From: CAYQJS01 sp964417895 | GTDB lineage: Bacteria > Chloroflexota > UBA6077 > SHYK01 | Direction of reading: 5' to 3' | DNA length: 49,730 nucleotides | Assembly (NCBI GenBank): GCA_964417895.1 | Contig: CAYQJS010000043.1 | Location: forward strand, 1-49,730 | Part shown: piece by piece, positions 26,414 through 34,332 of the stretch | How the letters are laid out: each line of letters opens with the position of its first letter | How positions within the stretch are numbered: position 1 is the stretch's first letter | Program-made: the position numbers and the translations under genes | Notes under the pieces: model-generated | Told to the model about the DNA's origin: nothing | Seen by the model: the letters and a program-made list of their open reading frames with translations, nothing else | Database searches by the model: none

Positions 26414-28612
26414 CTAATCTCGGTCGGGACTTCTCGCCTCGGTCAACACTTCGCGGCCCCGCCCGTCTTGCGCGGTTGACACAACCCCGTGCTCTTGCAG
26501 GAGATCCAGGAGCCTGGCGGCACGAGGATAGCCCACCCCGAGGCGCCGCTGCAGCAGCGAGACGGACATCCGCCCGCTTTCTCGCGCCAGAGCGGCGGCG
26601 CGCTCGTAGAGATCATCGCTAACCGGCTCGGGAGCGCGGCCCAGGCTTTCGACTTCGGCGAGCTCCCTGTCATCATACCGGGGTTCCCCGAAGCCTCTCC
26701 AGTAGGCGACGAGCGCCTCGATCTCCTGGTCGGACACATAGGTGCCCTGCAAGCGAATCGGCTTACTGCTATCCGGAGGGAGGTACAGCATGTCTCCACG
26801 ACCGAGCAATTGCTCAGCCCCAACCGTGTCGAGGATGACGCGCGAGTCAACCTGGGACGTTACCGCGAAGGCGATTCGAGTCGGGAAATTGGCCTTGATG
26901 AGGCCTGTTATGACGTCAACAGAGGGGCGCTGAGTAGCAACGACGAGATGAATCCCGGTGGCGCGCGCTAACTGGGCGAGGCGACAGATCGTCTTCTCCA
27001 CCTCCTCGGGGGCGGTCATCATCAGGTCCGCCAGCTCGTCGATGATGAGCACGAGGTTGGGGAGCGGGCGCTCACCGCGCCCGCTCGCGGCTCGGTTGTA
27101 ACCATCGATGTTGCGTGCAGAGTGGGAGGCGAACAGCTTGTATCGGCGCTCCATCTCCTGTGTGGCCCACTTGAGCGTGCCGACGACCCGCTCCATGTCG
27201 GTGACCACGGGCATGCGCAAATGGGGAACGCCATTAAAGCCCGCGAGCTCGACCATCTTCGGGTCGATCATCAGGAGTCGCAGCTGGTCCGGGGTGAACT
27301 GCGCGAGCAGACAGGCCACGATCGAGTTGATGCACACGCTCTTGCCCGATCCGGTGGCGCCGGCAATGAGCAGGTGGGGCATGCGGGCGAGATCAACGAT
27401 CTTGGGCTTGCCCGCTATGTCTTTTCCGAGAGCCAGCGGGATGCGCGCTCGGGCGCGCTCGGCGGCCGCGGCCTCCAGCACGTCGCGCAGTCGGACAATC
27501 GACACCGTGGGGTTGGGAACCTCGATGCCCACCATCCGACGCCCGGGGACGGGGGCTTCGACTCGGATCGGGCTTGCTCCCAGCCGGAGGGCGAGGTCGT
27601 TGAGGCGCGCTGTGATGCGGCTGACCGGCACGCCGACCGCGGGCTCCAATCCGTATTGGGTCACAGCGGGGCCCTGGTTGGCCTCGACCACTCGCACTTC
27701 GATGTTGAAGCTGGCCAGCGTCTCTTCGATTATGCGGGCTTGCTCCCGCAGCGCCGTGTTAACGGGCTCGGCTGCCGCTCGCGTCTGGAACAGCGTCAGC
27801 GGGGGGGTCCTCCAGGAGGCGTCCATGTGCTCGGTGGGCATCTGCGCTCCCCCAGCGGGGTCGCCCGCCCCTTCAGGGGCACGGTCGTCCGTAGCGGCGC
27901 TACCGCGAGGACGCTGGTAGGGGTGTGCGTCACCGGCGGCTGATGTTTGGTGATGATGCGCCTCGTCTCGATGCTCGTGGGCATTGATGCGGAGGCGAGG
28001 GCGCGTCGCTCGCCCCCTGATGGCGCGGGTTGCCCAGGCTGCCGCTCGCCAGGCCAGCACTGCTGCGCGGACGATATGCCCAGAAGTGACTCCGGTGAGC
28101 ACGAACGTGGAGGTGAGCAGCACGAGGGCGCTCAGGCCGGCAGCCGACGCGACACCGAACCACGCTATGAGCGATTCCGCGACGGTACGCCCGAGGAGGC
28201 CGCCGCCACCGCTTTCCACGAACTCGCCAGTGCGTCGGAGGGCCTCCAGGTGCCCAAGGGCCAGCAAACTGAGCGTCGCTGTCGTGGCGGTGCCCAGCCG
28301 AAGCGCCGGCCACGGCCGGCCGGACTCCCGACGAGAGAGGATGAGTGCCGAGAGTCCGGCGAGCCAAACGGGTACGACCGCGGCCAGCCACCCCATGAGG
28401 CGGGATAGCGCTCGTTCCAGCGGTTCGGCGAGGCTGCCTTCGGGGCGCAGCAGGGCCAAGAGTGTGGTGAGGCTGAGGGCCAGGAGCGCGAAGGCGAGGA
28501 CGTCAGGCGCGTGCCCTCGCAGTAACGGCCACGCGCTCGGCGCACGGCCGGGGCGGGCCACCCGCGCCCGCGGGTGTCGTCGCTGGGGCACCGCGCGTGT
28601 TCGATCAGCCAT
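26414..28612 (-). CDS. ftsK: FtsK/SpoIIIE-type DNA translocase
   Basis: A 732-residue translocase. Four hydrophobic segments occupy about residues 35-190, then a charged linker, then the motor: GLEPAVGVPVSRITARLNDL (alpha), Walker A GATGSGKSVCINS, Walker B LVLIIDELADLMM, and the C-terminal gamma winged helix VSLLQRRLGVGYPRAARLLD that reads KOPS/SRS-type sites. Length is close to SpoIIIE. The ATG at 28612 (MADRTRAV) is preferred over 28723 because the extra N-terminus looks non-protein, though the ribosome site is weak. Drives chromosome pumping at the septum. Confidence 0.93.
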   Translation of the reverse strand: MADRTRAVPQRRHPRARVARPGRAPSAWPLLRGHAPDVLAFALLALSLTTLLALLRPEGSLAEPLERALSRLMGWLAAVVPVWLAGLSALILSRRESGRPWPALRLGTATTATLSLLALGHLEALRRTGEFVESGGGGLLGRTVAESLIAWFGVASAAGLSALVLLTSTFVLTGVTSGHIVRAAVLAWRAAAWATRAIRGRATRPRLRINAHEHRDEAHHHQTSAAGDAHPYQRPRGSAATDDRAPEGAGDPAGGAQMPTEHMDASWRTPPLTLFQTRAAAEPVNTALREQARIIEETLASFNIEVRVVEANQGPAVTQYGLEPAVGVPVSRITARLNDLALRLGASPIRVEAPVPGRRMVGIEVPNPTVSIVRLRDVLEAAAAERARARIPLALGKDIAGKPKIVDLARMPHLLIAGATGSGKSVCINSIVACLLAQFTPDQLRLLMIDPKMVELAGFNGVPHLRMPVVTDMERVVGTLKWATQEMERRYKLFASHSARNIDGYNRAASGRGERPLPNLVLIIDELADLMMTAPEEVEKTICRLAQLARATGIHLVVATQRPSVDVITGLIKANFPTRIAFAVTSQVDSRVILDTVGAEQLLGRGDMLYLPPDSSKPIRLQGTYVSDQEIEALVAYWRGFGEPRYDDRELAEVESLGRAPEPVSDDLYERAAALARESGRMSVSLLQRRLGVGYPRAARLLDLLQEHGVVSTAQDGRGREVLTEARSPDRD

Positions 28613-28729
28613 GTGGCCGCGTGGCGGGCCAGACCTCGTCTTCCCTAGTATGGCATCGTGTAAGTTCGTGACCATCGAGGTCGGAGGCCAAGGAGCGGCG
28701 ATGAGAATCCATCCCTCTCCCACCGCAAT

Positions 28730-29371
28730 CTACCATAATGCCATCTGCTCGGGAGCGGGGGTGGGCTCCCCGGTCGACGGTGCGGTGTTCGAAGCAGCGC
28801 TCTGCTCGGCACGCGCGACGATGGCCGGTAACATGCGGAAGTCCTGCTCGATCACCGCGCGCAAGCTTCCCTGATGGAGCGCCGCCGCGGGGTGATACAT
28901 CGCACACACGAGCAAGCCGTTGTGAGCGAACGCCTTGCCGTGAACCTCCCGCATACTGCGTACGTTGGGAATGAACTTGGCGAGCGAGAACCGTCCCAGG
29001 GTTACAATAACCCTGGGCTGGATGGCGGCGATCTGCGCACGCAGGAAACCGTCGCAGGCCTCCAACTCGTCGGGCTCCGGGTCGCGATTGCCCGGTGGCC
29101 TATGTTTGACGACGTTGGTGATGTATACGTCGCTCCGCGAGTATCCCGCGGCCTTGAGCAGCTCATCCAGGAACTGGCCGGCGGCGCCGACGAAGGGTCG
29201 CCCCTGCTGGTCCTCATAGAATCCGGGTGCCTCGCCGACGAGCATGATGAATGCCCTGGGGTTTCCTTCCCCTGGAACAGCTCGCGCGTGCTCACCCAGT
29301 TTGCACAGGTGGCAGCGCGCGATCTGGGCGTTGATGCCCTTGAGATCCGGGGGGCCGGTTTCGGTTTCCAT
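28730..29371 (-). CDS. udg: Uracil-DNA glycosylase, type 4-like (Fe-S)
   Basis: A 213-residue UDG-superfamily enzyme that removes uracil from DNA. Start at METETGPPDLKG (29371). Motif A is GEAPGFYEDQQGRPFVGAAG and motif B is MYHPAAALHQ. N-terminal Fe-S cysteines are in CHLCKLGEH and another is in ELEACDGFL. At the position where most family-4 enzymes have Cys (VVKCRPPGNR), this protein has His (VVKHRPPGNR), so the cluster may be altered or His-ligated. The 118 bases before ftsK probably hold that gene's promoter. Confidence 0.88.
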   Translation of the reverse strand: METETGPPDLKGINAQIARCHLCKLGEHARAVPGEGNPRAFIMLVGEAPGFYEDQQGRPFVGAAGQFLDELLKAAGYSRSDVYITNVVKHRPPGNRDPEPDELEACDGFLRAQIAAIQPRVIVTLGRFSLAKFIPNVRSMREVHGKAFAHNGLLVCAMYHPAAALHQGSLRAVIEQDFRMLPAIVARAEQSAASNTAPSTGEPTPAPEQMALW

Positions 29372-29555
29372 GCGTCTCGTGGACTCCAACCGCGAGATAG
29401 TACCGGGAATCTGTCGGGATCGTAGCACTGCGCAAAAAATGGAGTCAACGAACCCGGAGTTCTGTGACATAGTCGTGATAGGCGCCGCAAGGCGCAACGG
29501 GTCTCTCACTCACGACGGATATTGCGGACTCAAAGATCAAGCCAAGGATGGAAAG

Positions 29556-29972
29556 GTGAAAAACGGAGCGGGTTGCCGTCTACCTTCGTTCTGGACCGCG
29601 GTCGTCGGACTGACGCTCGTGGGCGTCGTGGCGTGCTCGGAGGGGCCCTCGGCTCCAGCGACGCCAGTTGTGTCCGGACCTCCAACCGCGGTGATCATCC
29701 AGGGCACCGCGCCCACTACCGGCCTCACGATTGAAGATCGATGTGTCACAGCCAACGCGGCAACCAGGCAGGGGCCCGGCCGGATCACTGGTGGGGGGCT
29801 CGATATGGAGTTGACGCTCGACTCGATTCAAACCTTTTCCGAGGTGATCGTCGTCGTTGCCGACACGGTGTGCCGGGGTGGCGCGACGCGATCTGACGTC
29901 GAGCGACTCGTCCAGTCTGTCAATCAGAAGGCAGGCTTGGCAGTCGTGCAGTACACCTGGTCGGGAGCGTAG
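29556..29972 (+). CDS. Hypothetical lipoprotein
   Basis: A 138-residue predicted lipoprotein of unknown family. The GTG at 29556 follows AAGGA (29544-29548) by 7 bases and places the lipobox GVVAC (Cys27) after a hydrophobic signal. The upstream open frame (to 29244) is antisense to udg and is rejected as coding. The mature part is Pro/Ala/Thr-rich at first, then contains two Cys (DRCVTAN, DTVCRGG) that could form a disulphide. It is divergent from udg and isolated. Confidence 0.7.
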   Translation: MKNGAGCRLPSFWTAVVGLTLVGVVACSEGPSAPATPVVSGPPTAVIIQGTAPTTGLTIEDRCVTANAATRQGPGRITGGGLDMELTLDSIQTFSEVIVVVADTVCRGGATRSDVERLVQSVNQKAGLAVVQYTWSGA

Positions 29973-30034
29973 TACAGCTCGGTGGAAGTGAGTTATGGAT
30001 TGCCCTCAGACGCCCGGACGCGTTCGACCAAATT

Positions 30035-30150
30035 CCTCTCCCATCGCAATGGGAGAGGTTAGGTGAGGGCCCCCTGCCGAACCCTAATATCATCGGCCAT
30101 CGAGGCTTGCCCTCACCCCACCCCTCTCCCGCTGCGGCAGGAGAGGGAGC
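30035..30150. repeat. Composite inverted repeat between the lipoprotein and paaK-like gene
   Basis: Two hairpins face each other. The first is CCTCTCCCAT (30035-30044) with ATGGGAGAGG (30049-30058); the second is a CCCTCTCC...GGAGAGGG hairpin at about 30122-30147. The flanks AGGTGAGGGC and GCCCTCACCCC also pair, making a larger cruciform. This looks like a REP/BIME-type dispersed element. No gene lies in 29973-30200. Confidence 0.65.
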
Positions 30151-30200
30151 CTGTCCGCTGGCTCAACCATCGGTGCTCTTGTGCCGAGGTGTACTAGCCG

Positions 30201-31496
30201 TTGAGTGCTGGTCCCTTTTTCGACCGCGAGGCGGAAACTGCGCCACGCGAAGTCCTGGAGGCGCGGCAGCTCGATCGCGTACGCAAGGTCATTGCAATCG
30301 CCTTTGAGCGCAGCCCGTTCTACCAGCGGAAGTACCGGGCGGCGGGCCTCAGCTCCGCTGAGGACATCCGCTCGCTCGACGATGTGCATCATTTGCCGTT
30401 CACCACGAAGGACGAGCTCGTCGCCGACCACGAGGAGTACCCACCTTTCGGGAGTCGGATGACGGAGCCACGGGAGCGTTACGTCCGGCTCCACCAGACG
30501 TCGGGCACTTCAGGGAAGCCGCTGCGAATCCTCGACACCGAGGAGAGCTGGCAGTGGTTCGTACGAGGCTGGGGCTATGTCTACAACGCGGCGGGTGTTG
30601 GCGCCGCGGATCGGGTGTTCGCGGCCTTCTCCTTCGGCCCTTTCATCGGATTCTGGAGTGGATTCGAGGGAGCGGCGCACGTCGGCGCGCTCAGGATTCC
30701 GGGCGGCGGGCAGACGACCGAGCAGCGCATTCAGCAGATCTTCGACCTCGGCGCGACGGTCCTCATCTGCACGCCAACGTATGCGCTCCGCATGGCGGAG
30801 ACCGCGCGGGAGATGGGCGTCGATCTGCGCGCGTCTCCAATCCGGATAGGGATCCACGCCGGCGAGCCCGGCGCCAGCATACCCAGCACGCGGGCGAGGC
30901 TAGAGCAGGCCTGGGGGATGGAGGTCTTCGATCATCCGGGCATGACCGAGGTGGGCGCGTGGGGCTTTGAGTGCCGGGAGCACGTTGGCGTCCACCTGAA
31001 CGAGGCCGAGTGCCTCTTCGAGATCCTGGACCCCGCCACTGGGGATCCCGGCGACGAAGGGGAGTTGGTGATCACAACTCTCGGTCGCTTCGCACACCCT
31101 AACATCCGGTACCGCACTGGCGACCGCGTCCACGTGCTTCGCGACCCATGCGGGTGCGGCCGAACGTTCTATCGACTGGATGGCGGCGTCATCGGCCGGA
31201 TCGACGACATGGTCATCGTTCGCGGGGTGAACGTCTTCCCGAGCGCCATCGAGAACATCGTCCGCCGGTTCGACGGGGTGCACGAGTTCGTGGTTGAGGT
31301 GTACCGCGACCGCGAGATGGATGAGATGGAGATCAAAGTCGAGGTGCCGGCGGAGGACCACGCCGGGCTGCTACGGGCAATCCAGAACGAGGTCCACCTC
31401 GGAATGGGCTTCCGGCCAATAGTATCGGCGGCGCCGGCGGGCACGCTGCCCCATTTTGAGCTCAAGGCGCGTCGCGTGCTCGATCGGAGGCAATAG
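30201..31496 (+). CDS. Phenylacetate--CoA ligase-like adenylate-forming enzyme
   Basis: A 431-residue PaaK-family adenylate-forming ligase. The phosphate-binding motif is HQTSGTSGKPLRI, followed by FECREHVGVHLNE and the hinge region RYRTGDRVHV, with the C-terminal domain GRIDDMVIVRGVNVFPSAIE. The start is TTG 30201 after GAGGTG (30185-30190), since no ATG or GTG in frame lies before the N-terminal helix; this start is uncertain. It activates an aryl or related acid as the CoA thioester; phenylacetate itself is not proven. It converges with tgt through a shared palindrome. Confidence 0.88.
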   Translation: MSAGPFFDREAETAPREVLEARQLDRVRKVIAIAFERSPFYQRKYRAAGLSSAEDIRSLDDVHHLPFTTKDELVADHEEYPPFGSRMTEPRERYVRLHQTSGTSGKPLRILDTEESWQWFVRGWGYVYNAAGVGAADRVFAAFSFGPFIGFWSGFEGAAHVGALRIPGGGQTTEQRIQQIFDLGATVLICTPTYALRMAETAREMGVDLRASPIRIGIHAGEPGASIPSTRARLEQAWGMEVFDHPGMTEVGAWGFECREHVGVHLNEAECLFEILDPATGDPGDEGELVITTLGRFAHPNIRYRTGDRVHVLRDPCGCGRTFYRLDGGVIGRIDDMVIVRGVNVFPSAIENIVRRFDGVHEFVVEVYRDREMDEMEIKVEVPAEDHAGLLRAIQNEVHLGMGFRPIVSAAPAGTLPHFELKARRVLDRRQ

Positions 31497-31525
31497 GCGC
31501 AACGGGCCTCGTGCCTATTGCCTCC
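31486..31525. terminator. Palindrome spanning both stop codons of the paaK-like gene and tgt
   Basis: Perfect 13-bp arms GGAGGCAATAGGC (31486-31498) and GCCTATTGCCTCC (31513-31525) with a 14-base loop. Each arm contains the end of one gene: both read AGG CAA TAG on their own strand, giving Arg-Gln-stop. It is a natural candidate for a bidirectional terminator or mRNA-end stabiliser built from coding sequence. Confidence 0.6.
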
Positions 31526-32711
31526 ATCGTGCCTCGAAGGAGCGGCGCACCTCGCCGAGCTGCCCCGACACGATGCCGTCCCGGATCCGGCGCATGAGGC
31601 CTAGCGCGAACGTGAGGTTGTGAATCGTGGCCAGCCGGTATCCCAGCAGCTCGTCGGCCACGAAGAGGTGGCGGAGGTACGCCCGCGTGAAGTTCGCACA
31701 CGTGTAACAGCCGCAGGCAGGGTCCAGGGGGCCGAAATCTTCACGGAATCGCGCGTTGTGGATCATGAGCCGCCCATCGGGCGTGTAGAGAACGCCGTGG
31801 CGGGCGTGCCGCGTCGGGGCCACGCAATCAAACATGTCGATGCCTCGCTCGACCGCGTCGAAGATGTCCTCTGGCTCCCCGATGCCGAGCAAGTGGCGAG
31901 GTCGCTGATCCGGCAGCAGCGGTAGCGTCCATTCCAGGATGCGACGCATGTCATCTTTAGACGCGCCCAGTGATCCGCCGATAGCGAACCCTTCGAAGGG
32001 CAGGTTGCCGATGAAGGCGGCACTCGCTTTGCGCTGCGCCTCGAACGGGCCACCCTGGATGATGCCCAGCAATCCCTGATCATCGCGGGTGCGAGCGGCC
32101 AAGCATCGCTCGGCCCACTGGTGGGTGCGCGTCAGCGCCTGTGCCGTGTACGCCTCATCGTGCAGTGGCGACGTGCACTCGTCGAAGGCCAACATGAGAT
32201 CGGCGCCGAGCTTCTCCTGGACCGCGATGGAGACCTCGGGCGTAAACCTGTGGGTCGAGCCGTCGATGTGGGATGTGAACGTGACGCCGTCGGCGTCGAT
32301 CCGCGTGAGCCGCGGTTGTTGGCCCTTCGCTCGCGGCCGCGCTTCTCCCTCGTCGGGGAACAGGCTGGCGATCTTCCCCACGCCGTGCTCGAGGCCGAAG
32401 CCCAGGCTGAACACTTGCCAGCCACCGCTGTCGGTCACCATCGGGCCGTCCCACGACATGAAACCATGCAACCCACCGAAGTGGGCCACGAGGTCCGCGC
32501 CGGGCCGCAGGTAGAGGTGATAGGCGTTGGCGAGGACGATCTCGGCACCCACCTCGCGCAGCTCATGGGGGTCTAGGGTCTTGACCGTAGCCTGCGTGGC
32601 GACGGGGCACAGCAGCGGCGTGCGCGCTGTCCCGTGCGGGGTCCGGAGCAACCCGGCGCGGGCGCGCGAGGCTGGGTCCTCGGCCTCGACCTCGAATCTG
32701 ATGGTGCTCAT
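31515..32711 (-). CDS. tgt: tRNA-guanine transglycosylase (queuine tRNA-ribosyltransferase)
   Basis: A 398-residue TGT that exchanges G34 for preQ1 in GUN-anticodon tRNAs. Start ATG 32711 (MSTIRFEVEAEDP), not 32948. Substrate Asp is in TDSGGWQVFSLG, the catalytic motif area is FDCVAPTRHARHG, and the zinc site is CGCYTCANFTRAYLRHL. An insertion around DEGEARPRAKGQQPRLTRI is common in bacterial forms. Divergent from the UbiD gene with 81 bases between the starts. No queA or other queuosine genes are in view. Confidence 0.95.
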   Translation of the reverse strand: MSTIRFEVEAEDPASRARAGLLRTPHGTARTPLLCPVATQATVKTLDPHELREVGAEIVLANAYHLYLRPGADLVAHFGGLHGFMSWDGPMVTDSGGWQVFSLGFGLEHGVGKIASLFPDEGEARPRAKGQQPRLTRIDADGVTFTSHIDGSTHRFTPEVSIAVQEKLGADLMLAFDECTSPLHDEAYTAQALTRTHQWAERCLAARTRDDQGLLGIIQGGPFEAQRKASAAFIGNLPFEGFAIGGSLGASKDDMRRILEWTLPLLPDQRPRHLLGIGEPEDIFDAVERGIDMFDCVAPTRHARHGVLYTPDGRLMIHNARFREDFGPLDPACGCYTCANFTRAYLRHLFVADELLGYRLATIHNLTFALGLMRRIRDGIVSGQLGEVRRSFEARWRQ

Positions 32712-32792
32712 ACGACTGCCCCCCGTGGATGCCGGGGGCGATGATAGCGACGAGCGGTAGAATGGGCAAAGCCTATGAAGCAGGAGGCGGAA

Positions 32793-34229
32793 ATGGTGGC
32801 GGCAATTCCCCCGCAAACTGGACGCGCAGGGTTCAACGACATCCGTGAATACCTCACCGCGCTCGACGAAGCCGGGCTCTTGCGCCGCATCACGGCGGAG
32901 GTCGATCCACGGTTCGAGCTGGGGGCCATCTGCTCGCGCTCGCTCCAAAAAGGAGGGCCGGCGCTGATCTTCGAGAACATCAAGGGCTATCCTGGCATGC
33001 CGCTGGTGGCCAACCTGCTGTCCTCAACCCGGCACCTTGCGCTGGCACTCGGCACCGAAGAGGACGAGGAGGCGGTCTACCAGCGCATCGTGCTGGGCAT
33101 GCAAAACCGCATCCCATCTTCCATCCGACAGACGGGCCCATGCAAAGAGGAGATCGTCAGCGGTAACGACGTCGATCTTTACAAGTTTCCCACCCCATTC
33201 TGGCATGAATTCGACGGTGGCCAGTACATCGCCACCACCGCCGGCATCATCACGCGCGACCCCCAGTCGGGCAATCTCAACGTGGGCTCCTATCGTTGCA
33301 TGATCAAGGACAGGAACATCCTGTCGATGTCAGGTGGGACGCGTACCCAGCGGGATCCGGGCGGGGGCGACCACATGCTTGCCAACGAGGCGCAGGGGCG
33401 AGCCACGCCCGTCGCCATTGTCCTGGGGATGGACCCCTACCTCAGCCTGGCCACCGGAACTCCTGTTCCGGCAGATGAGGAGGGGCAAACCGAGTACGAG
33501 GCTGCGGCGGCCTGGCGAGGCGCTCCGACGGAGCTGGTGCGCTGCGAGACCAGCGATCTGCTGGTGCCCGCCAACGCGGAGATCATCCTCGAGGGGGAAG
33601 TGGTCCCCGGTGCGCGCACGGAAGAGGGGCCCCATGGGGAATCGACGGGCTTCTATGGCCAGAGCACGCAGGCATTCGTCATCAAGATCAACTGCATCAC
33701 CCACCGCAGGGCCCCCGTGAGCTACGGCCTCATCTGCCAGCTCATCGAAGACTACCCGCGTTCGCTCCTTCGCTCCGGGTCTTTTCAGACCCTATTGATC
33801 CAGAAGACGGGAATGACCAACATCAGACATGCGTATTTCCCCGAAGTTGGCCGCATGGGCATGATGATCGTCTCCGCGGCAATCCGCGACGCCGATGAGC
33901 CGAAGCGGATCATGAACGCCGTGTGGGAGCTGGCCAACTGGCGCTGGGTGATCGTGGTGGATGAAGACTGCGACGTTCGTGACTGGAACGACGTGATGTG
34001 GCGTGTGGTGTCTGTCGCCGAGCCAACGAAGGGCGACGTGATTCAGGGCAAAGTGGTCGAGCGCTCGCAGCGGGCGCGTGGCGAGGTCGACTTCGATGCG
34101 CCGCTCTGCGGCATGGGCATCGACGCGACGATGCGCTTCAAGGACGCCAAGTTCCCGCCGGTGAACAAGGTCAGCCGCGAGCTGATGTCGGAGGTCGCTG
34201 GTCGCTGGAGAGAGCTGGGCCTGGACTAG
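32793..34229 (+). CDS. UbiD family decarboxylase
   Basis: A 478-residue prenylated-FMN-dependent (de)carboxylase. Start at ATG 32793 because AGGAGG (32782-32787) lies five bases before it, although ATG 32775 is also in frame. Family blocks are FNDIREYLTALDEAGLLRRI at the N-terminus, the cofactor region with GTRTQRDPGGGDH, and the catalytic segment EEGPHGESTGFYGQ, which supplies the conserved Glu pair. Likely acts on an aromatic or unsaturated acid. No ubiX-type flavin prenyltransferase is in the window. A long palindrome follows its stop. Confidence 0.9.
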   Translation: MVAAIPPQTGRAGFNDIREYLTALDEAGLLRRITAEVDPRFELGAICSRSLQKGGPALIFENIKGYPGMPLVANLLSSTRHLALALGTEEDEEAVYQRIVLGMQNRIPSSIRQTGPCKEEIVSGNDVDLYKFPTPFWHEFDGGQYIATTAGIITRDPQSGNLNVGSYRCMIKDRNILSMSGGTRTQRDPGGGDHMLANEAQGRATPVAIVLGMDPYLSLATGTPVPADEEGQTEYEAAAAWRGAPTELVRCETSDLLVPANAEIILEGEVVPGARTEEGPHGESTGFYGQSTQAFVIKINCITHRRAPVSYGLICQLIEDYPRSLLRSGSFQTLLIQKTGMTNIRHAYFPEVGRMGMMIVSAAIRDADEPKRIMNAVWELANWRWVIVVDEDCDVRDWNDVMWRVVSVAEPTKGDVIQGKVVERSQRARGEVDFDAPLCGMGIDATMRFKDAKFPPVNKVSRELMSEVAGRWRELGLD

Positions 34230-34242
34230 CGAGCTGCTGAAA

Positions 34243-34322
34243 AAGGTTGGGTTCCGCTCGTGGTGAGCCTGTCGAACCACGTGGGCTCTTCGACAAGCTC
34301 ACCACGAGCGGAACCCAACCTT
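34243..34322. repeat. Long inverted repeat with 34-bp arms (VRQAHHER-type element)
   Basis: Arms 34243-34276 and 34289-34322 are complementary over 34 bases with one mismatch, separated by a 12-base loop. It lies between convergent ubiD-like and histidine-kinase genes. The core TTCGACAAGCTCACCACG is a dispersed repeat found in many environmental genomes, often mis-translated as a 'VRQAHHER' peptide. It probably works as a bidirectional terminator here, and may be a mobile REP-like element. Confidence 0.8.
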
Positions 34323-34332
34323 CACCAGCCCC

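Noticed and set aside
29244..29555. Upstream extension of the lipoprotein at 29556
   Set aside because: It is antisense to udg and places the lipobox more than 120 residues from the start.
33792..34280. Leftward ORF starting MVRQAHHERNPTF
   Set aside because: It begins in the 34-bp-arm repeat and otherwise runs antisense to the UbiD gene; VRQAHHER is a known false peptide from this repeat.
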